Assembly: GCF_900109855.1 (NCBI RefSeq)
Contig: NZ_FOBO01000001.1
Span: 62,001 to 126,000, forward strand
Direction: 5' to 3'
Length of the DNA stretch: 64,000 nt
Origin: Roseovarius tolerans
Lineage (GTDB): Bacteria > Pseudomonadota > Alphaproteobacteria > Rhodobacterales > Rhodobacteraceae
The position numbers were made by a program, and so were the translations under genes. Each line of letters starts with the position of its first letter. Within the stretch, counting starts at the first letter, position 1. Below are positions 49,128 through 58,462 of the stretch, piece by piece. Below the pieces are notes generated by a model, which made no database searches, was not told where the DNA came from, and was given only the letters and a program-made list of their open reading frames with translations.

Positions 49128-50027
49128 CTAGCCGCGTGGCGAGATCGGAGCCGAGGGGGTGGCGCCGCGCCGCGCCAGCCGCCGCTCGCGCCAGAAGGTG
49201 TAGATGCCCGAAGCGATGATGATCGCGGCCCCGGTCAGGGTCCAGACATCCGGGCGTTCGTCAAAGAGCGTCACGCCGATGATCAGCGCAAAGATCAGCC
49301 GCGAATAGCGGAACGGCGTGATCACCGCCACATCGCCCAGTCGCATCGCCGCCACGATGGCGTAATAGGCCGCCACCCCGCAAATGAGCGCCAGCACCAG
49401 ATCGCGCCAGTTGAGGCCCGAGGGCAGGGCAGGCGTGCCGCTGAACGCCAAGAGGATCAGCCCGGTGGGCACCAGCGTGGCAAAGGCATAGGTCGAAAGC
49501 TGCATCGAGGAGATGCTGCGCGGCACCGCGCGGGTCGCCAGATCACGGATCGCCAGACCGATCACGCCCTGTACGGCGAAAAGCGAGGCAGGCTCGAACC
49601 CTTCCAGCCCCGGGCGGATCACCATCAGCACGCCCATGAAACCCACCAGAATGGCGCTCCACCGCCGCCAGCCCACGGCCTCGCCGAGAAACAGCGCCGC
49701 GCCGAGCGTGACCGCGAGCGGCGTGGCCTGAAGGATCGCCGAGGCCGAGGACAAGGGCGTGAGCGCAATGGCGGTGACAAAGCCCAGGGTGCCGACAATC
49801 TCGCCGAAATTGCGTAGCAGAACCGGGCGCGACAGCAAGTCGCGCGACCAGAGTCTGCGGCCTTGGGCGAACGTGATCGCCCCGAAAATGAGAGCGCCGC
49901 CGAGGCCCAGAAAGATGATGATTTGTCCCACCGGCAGCGCATCCGCCAGCCGCTTGATGAACATGTCCTCCAGCGCGAAGCCGGCCATCGCGAGGACCAT
50001 CAGGATACTGCCGCGCAGGTTTTCCAT
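49128..50027 (-). CDS. DMT-superfamily (EamA) transporter
   Basis: The 299-residue protein has about ten hydrophobic helices arranged as two EamA repeats, typical of drug/metabolite transporters. I place the start at ATG 50027 (MENLRGSIL), which directly precedes the first helix; an ATG farther upstream adds 18 hydrophilic residues. The substrate is unknown. The C-terminus ends in a basic tail (RERRLARRG). Confidence 0.85.
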   Translation of the reverse strand: MENLRGSILMVLAMAGFALEDMFIKRLADALPVGQIIIFLGLGGALIFGAITFAQGRRLWSRDLLSRPVLLRNFGEIVGTLGFVTAIALTPLSSASAILQATPLAVTLGAALFLGEAVGWRRWSAILVGFMGVLMVIRPGLEGFEPASLFAVQGVIGLAIRDLATRAVPRSISSMQLSTYAFATLVPTGLILLAFSGTPALPSGLNWRDLVLALICGVAAYYAIVAAMRLGDVAVITPFRYSRLIFALIIGVTLFDERPDVWTLTGAAIIIASGIYTFWRERRLARRGATPSAPISPRG

Positions 50028-50096
50028 TTCAGAGGCTTTCGTGTCAGGGTGCCTGACCCTGTTAGCGCAGGACAACTGCACAAGAAAGCAGCAGAG

Positions 50097-51008
50097 CTAT
50101 GACAGCACGACAATGCCGCTATGCTTGGCTTTGTGTTCGGGCTCCACATGGATGGTGACGCGCGCGTCGGGCAGCGCCTCCATCAGCGCCGCCTCGATCC
50201 GGTCGCAGAGGTCATGGGCGGCCTCGACCGTGGTCTCGCCGGGCATGACGAGGTGAAAGTCGATGAAGGTGACCTGACCCGCGTGGCGGGTGCGCAGGTC
50301 GTGCGCCTCAAGGGCGGCGTCATCGCTCGCGGCCTGCGCGATCACGCGGCGGATCGTGTCCATCTCCTCGTCCGAGACGGCCTCGTCCATCAACCCGCTC
50401 AGCGATCCCTTGATCACAACCCAGCCCGACCACAGGATGTTGAGCGCGACCAATACCGCCATCGCGGGATCGAGCCACCACCAGCCGGTGGCAAACGCGA
50501 GCGCAACGCCGATCAGCACCCCCACCGATGAGACCACATCGGTCATCAGGTGTCGCCCGTCAGCCACCAGCGCGGGCGAGCGGTGGCGGCGCCCGTTGCG
50601 GATCAGGATCACCGCCCAGACCCCGTTGATCAGGCCGGCCCCGGCATTGATCGCCAGCCCCATCAGCGGCGCATCAAGGGCGCGCGGGCTAAGGAACCCG
50701 GCATAGGCCTCGCGCAGAATGAAAAGCGCGGCAATGACGATCAGCACGCCTTCGAGCACCGCCGAAAAGAACTCGGCCTTGTGATGTCCGTAGGGGTGAT
50801 TGTCATCCGCTGGCCGCCGCGCCACCCGCAGCGCCACGATGACGGCCAGCGCCGTCGCCACGTTCACCAGGCTTTCGAGCGCATCCGACATCAGCGCGAG
50901 CGAGCCGGTGAGCTGCCAGGCCACGGCCTTGAGCGCCAGCACGGCAAGGCCCACGATCACGCTGCCGATGGCAATCCGCATGATCCGTCTGGCAGGGTGT
51001 GTGACCAT
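50097..51008 (-). CDS. Cation diffusion facilitator (CDF) family metal transporter
   Basis: CDF proteins export divalent metals (Zn, Fe, Mn, Co) by proton antiport. The 303-residue protein has six helices, the helix-2 SDALESLVNVAT metal site and helix-5 DGRHLMTDVVSSVGV site, and a cytoplasmic C-terminal domain (HDLRTRHAGQVTFIDFHLVMPG). The start ATG 51008 is eight bases after the Fur-family gene stop, so both share a transcript. This hints at iron or manganese rather than zinc, but the site residues do not decide it. Confidence 0.9.
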   Translation of the reverse strand: MVTHPARRIMRIAIGSVIVGLAVLALKAVAWQLTGSLALMSDALESLVNVATALAVIVALRVARRPADDNHPYGHHKAEFFSAVLEGVLIVIAALFILREAYAGFLSPRALDAPLMGLAINAGAGLINGVWAVILIRNGRRHRSPALVADGRHLMTDVVSSVGVLIGVALAFATGWWWLDPAMAVLVALNILWSGWVVIKGSLSGLMDEAVSDEEMDTIRRVIAQAASDDAALEAHDLRTRHAGQVTFIDFHLVMPGETTVEAAHDLCDRIEAALMEALPDARVTIHVEPEHKAKHSGIVVLS

Positions 51009-51016
51009 GTCCGCGC

Positions 51017-51433
51017 CTACTTGCCGGATTTCAGCGGCACGCCGTAAAGCTCCAGCCGGTGACCGATCAGGCGATAGCCCAGCTTCTCGGCGATCTTCTC
51101 CTGCAGCGCCTCGATCTCGGGATCCACGAATTCGATCACCTCGCCGGAATTCATGTCGATGAGGTGGTCGTGGTGGTCGCGCTCGGCATCCTCGTAGCGC
51201 GCGCGCCCGTCGCCGAACTCCAGCTTGTCGATGATGCCCGCCTCCTCGAACAGCTTGACGGTGCGGTAGACCGTGGCGATCGAGATGCGCGGGTCGACGC
51301 CCGAGGCGCGGCCGTAAAGCTCTTCGACGTCCGGGTGATCGTCGGAGGCCTCCAGCACCGTGGCAATGGTGCGCCGCTGATCGGTCATGCGCAGGCCCTT
51401 GGCCTCGCAGCGTTCGGTGATGGTGTCGCGCAT
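51017..51433 (-). CDS. Fur-family metalloregulator (Fur/Mur)
   Basis: The 138-residue protein has the Fur winged helix (MTDQRRTIATVLEASDDHPDVEEL, read in two parts, then ISIATVYRTVKLFEEAG) and the metal-binding DHHDHLIDMNSGEVIEF. Alphaproteobacterial members of this branch often sense manganese (Mur) rather than iron. The Fur-type C-terminal CxxC motif is missing, which is usual for the alphaproteobacterial forms. The start is ATG 51433, or 51445 with four more residues. It precedes the CDF gene. Confidence 0.9.
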   Translation of the reverse strand: MRDTITERCEAKGLRMTDQRRTIATVLEASDDHPDVEELYGRASGVDPRISIATVYRTVKLFEEAGIIDKLEFGDGRARYEDAERDHHDHLIDMNSGEVIEFVDPEIEALQEKIAEKLGYRLIGHRLELYGVPLKSGK

Positions 51434-51515
51434 GGGCGGCCTCATGTGGTCTTCGGTCGCTGCAATAGCGGCAAGCGGACGGTGTTTCCACCCTTTTTGC
51501 CCCTTTGGTGGTGGT

Positions 51516-51854
51516 CTAGTGCGGGGCTGTCCGCGAGAATAACTGGATCACGACGATTCCGGCAAGGATCAGCCCGGTTCCGAGGATCGCGGGCAGGTCG
51601 AGTTTCTGGCCGAAAACCACGTAGCCGATGGCGGCGATGAAGACGATGCCGAGCCCGGACCAGATCGCGTAGACCACCCCTACGGGCATGGTGCGCAGCG
51701 TGAGCGCCAGGAGGTAGAAGCTGATCCCGTAGGCTATAACAACGACGACCGAGGGCAGCGGGCGGGTGAATTGCTGGCTGGCCTGAAGCGCCGTGGTGCC
51801 TGCGGTTTCGGCGAGGATGGCGAGAAAGAGGATGAAATAAACCGTGGGGATCAT
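51516..51854 (-). CDS. SMR family multidrug/quaternary ammonium exporter
   Basis: The 112-residue protein has the four-helix small multidrug resistance topology. The essential glutamate of helix 1 is present (ILAETAGTTALQAS, about residue 16), and AYGISFYLLALTLRTMPVGVVYAIWSG is the conserved helix 2-3 region (given in two overlapping parts: ISFYLLALTL, MPVGVVYAIWSG). It works as a dimer exchanging protons for cationic compounds. Confidence 0.92.
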   Translation of the reverse strand: MIPTVYFILFLAILAETAGTTALQASQQFTRPLPSVVVVIAYGISFYLLALTLRTMPVGVVYAIWSGLGIVFIAAIGYVVFGQKLDLPAILGTGLILAGIVVIQLFSRTAPH

Positions 51855-52189
51855 GGCGCGCTCTCGGTTCGGGGTGGGTTTGGTGACCGGAATACGCGAG
51901 GGGTGGGGGCGGGTCTACCGGGAAAGACACAACGGAGTTGGCCTCGAGTGGGCGTTGGAATTCAGCACTAATGCGCGGAATCAAGGTGCCGCAGGCACCG
52001 CCGCGCAGCGCCCGACCGCCCCCTCGGGCGGGCGCTTTTGCAACGTCTCAAGCCATTAAAAACGCGGGAGTGCTTGGCTGGCATAAAGTGCGATCCACAT
52101 AGGTTACTGCGCCCACCCGGCGGTCAGGCACCGCGCGGCTTGTCTCTGAAACCGGCAACGGCAGCTCAATGCCCAACACCCCCGCCCCA
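51855..52189. other. Intergenic region with GC-rich hairpin
   Basis: These 335 bases hold no convincing gene. AGCGCCCGACCG and CGGGCGGGCGCT (52007-52036) form a near-perfect 12-bp stem followed by TTTT on the plus strand, although no plus-strand gene lies upstream. Just before it GGTGCCGCAGGCACC is a short palindrome. The combination looks like another extragenic repeat. Confidence 0.5.
52007..52039 (+). terminator. Terminator-like hairpin without an upstream gene
   Basis: AGCGCCCGACCG pairs with CGGGCGGGCGCT with one mismatch, and TTTT follows on the plus strand. Both flanking genes run on the minus strand, so it may be a repeat rather than a working terminator. Confidence 0.4.
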
Positions 52190-52657
52190 TTACCCCTCAA
52201 ACAACGGCAATTTCGTGCTGTGCTTGATCTCCTCCATCACGAAGCTGGCCGAGACATCGCCCATCGGCACCCGCGCGATCAGCGTCTGGTAGAGCCGGTC
52301 GTAATCGGCCATGTCCGCGACCCGCGCGCAGATCAGGTAGTCGAGATCGCCGGTCATGCGGTAAACCCCCTGAATTTGCGGCATGGCGCGGGTCGCGCGG
52401 GCGAATTTCGCCAACCAGTCGGCATCATGGGCTGCGGCGCGAATTTGCATGAACACGGTGAGCGGCAGGCCGACTTTTGCGGCATCGAGCAGCGCCACCC
52501 GGGCGCGGATGACGCCGGCCGCCTCCATTGCCTTGATCCGCCGCCAGCAGGCATTGCGCGACAGCCCCACGACCTGCCCGAGCGCATCCAGCGGGGTGTC
52601 GGCATGGCGTTGCAGTTCCGTCAGGATCTTGCGGTCGAGCTCGTCCAGTTCCGTCAT
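52190..52657 (-). CDS. Lrp/AsnC-family regulator
   Basis: The 155-residue protein has the Lrp helix-turn-helix (LDRKILTELQRHADTPLDAL, then GQVVGLSRNACWRRIKAME) and the RAM ligand-binding domain (VYRMTGDLDYLICARVADM). The start ATG 52657 has AAAGGCG upstream; the frame stays open further upstream but is not homologous. It diverges from a small gene across 119 bases that contain a long inverted repeat, probably its operator. Confidence 0.92.
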   Translation of the reverse strand: MTELDELDRKILTELQRHADTPLDALGQVVGLSRNACWRRIKAMEAAGVIRARVALLDAAKVGLPLTVFMQIRAAAHDADWLAKFARATRAMPQIQGVYRMTGDLDYLICARVADMADYDRLYQTLIARVPMGDVSASFVMEEIKHSTKLPLFEG

Positions 52658-52678
52658 GAAGTCACGCCTTTTGTGGAA

Positions 52679-52721
52679 ATTGTCCCAATATCCAGAAGTA
52701 TTGCGAGAAATTTGGGATAAT
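52679..52721. promoter_or_regulatory. Inverted repeat, candidate Lrp-type operator
   Basis: ATTGTCCCAAT and ATTTGGGATAAT are inverted halves separated by 20 bases, between the Lrp-type gene and the divergent small gene. Spaced AT-rich half-sites of this sort are typical for Lrp/AsnC regulators, which usually control themselves and the divergent gene. Confidence 0.45.
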
Positions 52722-52776
52722 GTCACGCAGAGACTCGCATAGCTTGGCGCCAGCCAACCAACAGGAGGACCAACAG

Positions 52777-52983
52777 ATGATTTCGAGGCTGTTTCTGGAC
52801 CATCCCCGCAAGGTGGAGGAAAGTTATCTCGAGCATGCAGTATTCGCGGGGCGGTTCGCGCTGCGGCTCTTTGGGGCGGCCTGTGCCGCGTTGATTCACG
52901 CGGTGATCCCGTGCCTGTTCGAAAAGACCGCGAGCCGGATGATCGCGACGATGCATGCACAGACCCATAACCGGGGTCAGTGA
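52777..52983 (+). CDS. Small DUF6356-like protein
   Basis: The 68-residue protein resembles a small family of unknown function (DUF6356, as far as I recognise it): LDHPRKVEESYLEHAVFAGR at the N-terminus, then one hydrophobic helix (about residues 28-46). The start ATG 52777 has a strong GGAGGA site seven bases upstream, which supports translation. It diverges from the Lrp-type regulator and may be its target. Confidence 0.75.
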   Translation: MISRLFLDHPRKVEESYLEHAVFAGRFALRLFGAACAALIHAVIPCLFEKTASRMIATMHAQTHNRGQ

Positions 52984-52995
52984 CTGAACGTGCAA

Positions 52996-53025
52996 CGACC
53001 GGAGCCTCAAGCAAGGCCCCGGTCG
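52996..53025. terminator. Strong hairpin between convergent genes
   Basis: CGACCGGAGCCT and AGGCCCCGGTCG form a 12-bp stem with one mismatch around CAAGCA. No T-run follows on either strand, so it may stop transcription weakly or only stabilise message ends of the small gene and icd. Confidence 0.45.
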
Positions 53026-53069
53026 CGTGACGTCTCAAGCGGCGCGGACATGACCCGCGGGTTTCATTC

Positions 53070-55274
<2,205 letters not shown>

Positions 55275-55414
55275 CGGGTGTCCTTTCCGATCTGGATTTG
55301 CACGGTGTCGCGTGCGGTGTTCAAGTCACGCGACTCGCTGGAATTGCCGCTGTCTTAGCGGAAAAACCGGCTTTGTAAAAGATAGTATGCGACGGTATAC
55401 AAAATAAATCTGCG

Positions 55415-56638
55415 TCAGACAGTCTCGATCATCCGCGTCTTGAGCCGATGCATCAGTGCATAGCCTGCGAGAACTGCACCCAACACGCCCAGATGCGCGG
55501 GCATCGGCGTGCCATTGAATTGCAGACCGATGGGAATGGCGATCACCACGCTGCCCACCGTGGCGATGGCACCGGTGACGCTGGCGGCCATGCCCGCGAT
55601 GGCGCCCATCGGGGCCATGGCGAGCGCGTTGAGATTGCCGAGCGTGAGGCCGGCCTGAAAGAACACCGATGTCTGCCAGATCACGAACACGCCGAATTGC
55701 GCGTCTGGCGGCAGGCCGATCTGCCAGAGCGCGATAGCGGCGAGCGAGAGCGCGATCTGTGCCGTGAGGGCGGCGCGCACCATCCGCTCCATCCCGAGAC
55801 GCATGACAAGGCGCGAGTTTAGAAAACTGCCGCTGCCCGCGATCAGGGCCATCAGGAAGAACCAATAGGGGAAGCTGTCGGCGCGGTGGAACACCTCGTC
55901 GAACATCGGTTGCACCATGCTGAGCGAGGTGAAGAGCGTGGTCATGCACAGCATTTGCACCGCGATGGCGGTGCGCGTGACGGGGTGGGCCAGCACCTCG
56001 CGAAGGGCGGCGCGGAGAGGGGCGGCACGGAACGGGCGGCGGGCCTCGCGCGGCAGCGGTTCGGGCAGGCGCAACGCCATCCAGAGCGATAGCAACGTGG
56101 CAAAAAGAATGAACGCGCCAAACACCCCGCGCCACCCCGCGACGGCGATCACGCCTGCACCCAGAAGCGGGGCCATGGCGGGGGTGAGGGCAAAGACCAT
56201 CATCACGAAGGACATCAGCCGCGCCATGTCACGCCCGGCATAAAGATCGCGGATGATCGCGATAGAGACGATGCGGAACGCCGCAGCGCCAATCCCCTGG
56301 ATTGCACGGGCGGCCAGCAGGGTCTCAAGGCTGGGCGCGATCATCGCGAGCGCTGCCCCGGTGATATAGATCGCGGCCCCGCCGAGGATCACCCGCTTGC
56401 GCCCGAAGCTGTCCGAGAGCGGACCCGACACGAAGGTGCCCAGCCCCAGACCGAGCAGAAAGGCGGTGATGATCAGCTGCGCGCGGTTCGGCGCCTCTGG
56501 GGTGAGCGATTGCGCGATATGCGGCAGGCCCGGCAGCATGGCGTCGATGGAAAAGGCCACGGTGGCCGCCATCATCGCCATGAGCGCGATGAATTCCGGC
56601 CGCTTGAGCGCGCGGGCAGGGGCGATCGGGCCGGTCAT
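55415..56638 (-). CDS. Bcr/CflA-type multidrug efflux MFS transporter
   Basis: The 407-residue protein has 12 predicted membrane helices. MLPGLPHIAQSL and LGLGTFVSGPLSDSFGRKRVI (helix 2-3 loop motif A: GPLSDSFGRK) fit the Bcr/CflA drug:proton antiporter family. The substrate is unknown; relatives export chloramphenicol, bicyclomycin or sulfathiazole. Single gene; the 128 bases upstream separate it from a divergent small gene. Confidence 0.9.
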   Translation of the reverse strand: MTGPIAPARALKRPEFIALMAMMAATVAFSIDAMLPGLPHIAQSLTPEAPNRAQLIITAFLLGLGLGTFVSGPLSDSFGRKRVILGGAAIYITGAALAMIAPSLETLLAARAIQGIGAAAFRIVSIAIIRDLYAGRDMARLMSFVMMVFALTPAMAPLLGAGVIAVAGWRGVFGAFILFATLLSLWMALRLPEPLPREARRPFRAAPLRAALREVLAHPVTRTAIAVQMLCMTTLFTSLSMVQPMFDEVFHRADSFPYWFFLMALIAGSGSFLNSRLVMRLGMERMVRAALTAQIALSLAAIALWQIGLPPDAQFGVFVIWQTSVFFQAGLTLGNLNALAMAPMGAIAGMAASVTGAIATVGSVVIAIPIGLQFNGTPMPAHLGVLGAVLAGYALMHRLKTRMIETV

Positions 56639-56767
56639 GCAGTGTCCTTTTCGGCGTTATGAAGCGGGCTTAGCATGGAGGACGCTATGTGACCAGATCA
56701 GCCTTGTCAGTAGGTGACAATAAAAGTAGGGATTGGGGTGCAAATACCTGACTAAAGGAATCGGATA

Positions 56768-57061
56768 ATGAAGCTCACAGTATTTCACTCTCTCAGCCTT
56801 GCAGCGTTGATCTCGGTCGGTGCGGTTGCGGTCAAGGCGGACGAGGCCATGGATGGCCGCATGACCTATGAACTCTTCGAGCACACGGTCGAGCATGCCG
56901 ATCTGGCGGGGTGCCCGCCCGAGTTTGATCCCGACACGCAGTTTTGCCGGATGACGCTGGCCGATGAGCGCGCGCATGTCTTCGTGTTCGGTCTGGAGGG
57001 GGACCAGCCTTTGCAGGCGGTCAAATCCTATGAGCTTTCCGAAGGGCTCCCGGCGTTCTGA
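56768..57061 (+). CDS. Small secreted protein of unknown function
   Basis: The 97-residue protein has a signal peptide (LTVFHSLSLAALISVGAVAVKA, cleavage near residue 24-25), leaving about 73 residues with two cysteines (CPPEFDPDTQFC) that could form a disulfide. No known domain is recognised. The start ATG has AAGGAATCGG upstream. It converges on the cytochrome c peroxidase gene and is separated from it by that gene's terminator. Confidence 0.75.
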   Translation: MKLTVFHSLSLAALISVGAVAVKADEAMDGRMTYELFEHTVEHADLAGCPPEFDPDTQFCRMTLADERAHVFVFGLEGDQPLQAVKSYELSEGLPAF

Positions 57062-57069
57062 ACGATATG

Positions 57070-57100
57070 AAAAAAGGGCGCGGGAGAGGCCCGCGCCCTT
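57070..57100 (-). terminator. Terminator of the cytochrome c peroxidase gene
   Basis: AAGGGCGCGGG and CCCGCGCCCTT form a perfect 11-bp stem around a five-base loop. On the minus strand it is followed by TTTTC, so it ends the peroxidase transcript; on the plus strand there is no T-run. Confidence 0.8.
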
Positions 57101-57125
57101 GGAAATTGTCGCGAGGGATCGGGCC

Positions 57126-58172
57126 TTACTGGACCTCGCCGGTGGGGCGGGGTGTTTTCAGCGTCTCAGCGGGCAGCACCGGATAGACCACTTCGGGCAT
57201 CTTGCCGGTGAGCGCCCCAAGGAAGGCGACGATCTGATCGGCCTCCGCGTCATTGATTTCGGTGCCCAATTGCGAGGTGCCCATGATCTGCACCGCGACC
57301 TTGAGATCCCAGACCTTGCCAGAGTGGAAATAGGGCGCAGTCTGGTCGATATTGCGCAAGGGCGCGGCGCGGAACACGTAAGAGTCGTCCGCCGTCTCGG
57401 TCACTGCAAAACGACCCCGGTCATCGGGTGGCAGCACATCGGCCCCCGGTTTCTCGATCAGGCCGAAGGGATAATAGCCATTGCCTCCAAGGTTGACGCC
57501 GTTGTGGCAAGCCGAGCACCCCTTGTCGATGAACAGTTCCAGCCCGGCCACCTGCGCGTCCGAGAGCGCGCCATCGTCCCCGTTTAGCCATGCATCGAAC
57601 GGTGCTGGCGTGATCAGCGTGGCCTCGTAGGCCTCGATTGCCTTGGCGAAGTTGTCGAAGCTGACAGGGGCGGCCACGTCGGGGAATGAGGCCTCGAACC
57701 ACTCCACGTATTGCGGCATGGAATTGAGCGTGGCGACCACGTTATCTGGCGTATTGGCCATCTCGACACCGGCCTGCACCGGGCCCTTGGCCTGTTCGGC
57801 AAGGTCGGCGGCGCGGCCATCCCAGAACTGCGCATCGTTGAACACGGCATTGAGCACGGTGGGCGAGTTGCGCGGGCCTTTTTGCCAGGCATGGCCGATC
57901 GAGGTTTCCATGTTGTCATCGCCGCCGGTGGCGAGGTTGTGGCACGAGTTGCAGGAAAATACGCCCGATGCGGACATGCGCGGATCAAAGAACAGCGCCG
58001 TGCCGAGATCGACCTTTTCTTCGGTGAGGATGTTGTCGTTGAGGGCGGGAATGGTCGAGGGCAGCGGCGCGAACATGTCTTGCGCGCGCTCGCGTAGTTC
58101 CGATGCGGCGGCTCCCTGAGCGAGAGCCAGCGCGGAAACCGTGCCGAGAATGAGTTTGAGGGGACGTGTCAC
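57126..58172 (-). CDS. Di-heme cytochrome c peroxidase
   Basis: This periplasmic enzyme reduces H2O2 with electrons from cytochrome c. The 348-residue protein has a signal peptide (ILGTVSALALAQGAAA) and two heme c sites, CNSCH (residues 74-78) and CSACH (219-223), the layout of bacterial CcpA/MauG-type peroxidases. The distal block YFHSGKVWDLKVAVQIMG is also conserved. Upstream lie an Irr-type ICE and an FNR-like box, fitting the known control of ccpA by iron/heme status and oxygen in alphaproteobacteria. Confidence 0.93.
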   Translation of the reverse strand: MTRPLKLILGTVSALALAQGAAASELRERAQDMFAPLPSTIPALNDNILTEEKVDLGTALFFDPRMSASGVFSCNSCHNLATGGDDNMETSIGHAWQKGPRNSPTVLNAVFNDAQFWDGRAADLAEQAKGPVQAGVEMANTPDNVVATLNSMPQYVEWFEASFPDVAAPVSFDNFAKAIEAYEATLITPAPFDAWLNGDDGALSDAQVAGLELFIDKGCSACHNGVNLGGNGYYPFGLIEKPGADVLPPDDRGRFAVTETADDSYVFRAAPLRNIDQTAPYFHSGKVWDLKVAVQIMGTSQLGTEINDAEADQIVAFLGALTGKMPEVVYPVLPAETLKTPRPTGEVQ

Positions 58173-58206
58173 CGAATTTCTCCTTGGATTGCGTGGATTC
58201 GCGCGC

Positions 58207-58222
58207 TTAGAATCATTCTAAA
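58207..58222. promoter_or_regulatory. Irr-type iron control element (ICE)
   Basis: TTAGAA-TCA-TTCTAA is a perfect inverted repeat with the spacing of the ICE motif bound by Irr, the heme-responsive Fur-family regulator. It lies 34 bases upstream of the cytochrome c peroxidase start, so bound Irr would probably repress under iron limitation. No irr gene is in the window. Confidence 0.7.
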
Positions 58223-58242
58223 CGTTTCTGAGAGAGGCGGAT

Positions 58243-58256
58243 TTGATCTGTCTCAA
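58243..58256. promoter_or_regulatory. FNR/FnrL-like box
   Basis: TTGATCTGTCTCAA matches the FNR consensus TTGAT-N4-ATCAA except for one base. It is about 70 bases upstream of the peroxidase start, suitable for activation by FnrL under low oxygen. Confidence 0.55.
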
Positions 58257-58390
58257 GACCACCCGGGTCTGGAACCGATCAGTGGCGATCTTGCGGGAAT
58301 GGCGGTTGTTGTTCCAAACCGGCGGTTTCTCGCGTCATTTTTGTCTCAATTCACCAAACAAACCGGCTATACCTTGAACTTATGTCCCAA

Positions 58391-58428
58391 GCGGGGCTAA
58401 TCCCCGGCCAACCCCGTTGCGCTGCAAC
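58391..58428 (+). other. Possible structured leader of sat-cysC
   Basis: CGGGG-CTAAT-CCCCG and GTTGC-GCT-GCAAC are two adjacent perfect hairpins in the 5' region of the sulfate activation gene. They could belong to a regulatory leader or overlap a promoter (TTGAAC at 58374 with GCTAAT 16 bases on). I cannot match them to a known riboswitch. Confidence 0.25.
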
Positions 58429-58462
58429 ATAATTAAAATCCGCGAATTGCCCGAGGCTCACG

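Noticed and set aside
52007..52039. A hidden plus-strand gene ending at this terminator-like hairpin
   Set aside because: No plus-strand frame upstream has a good start, ribosome-binding site or recognisable product.
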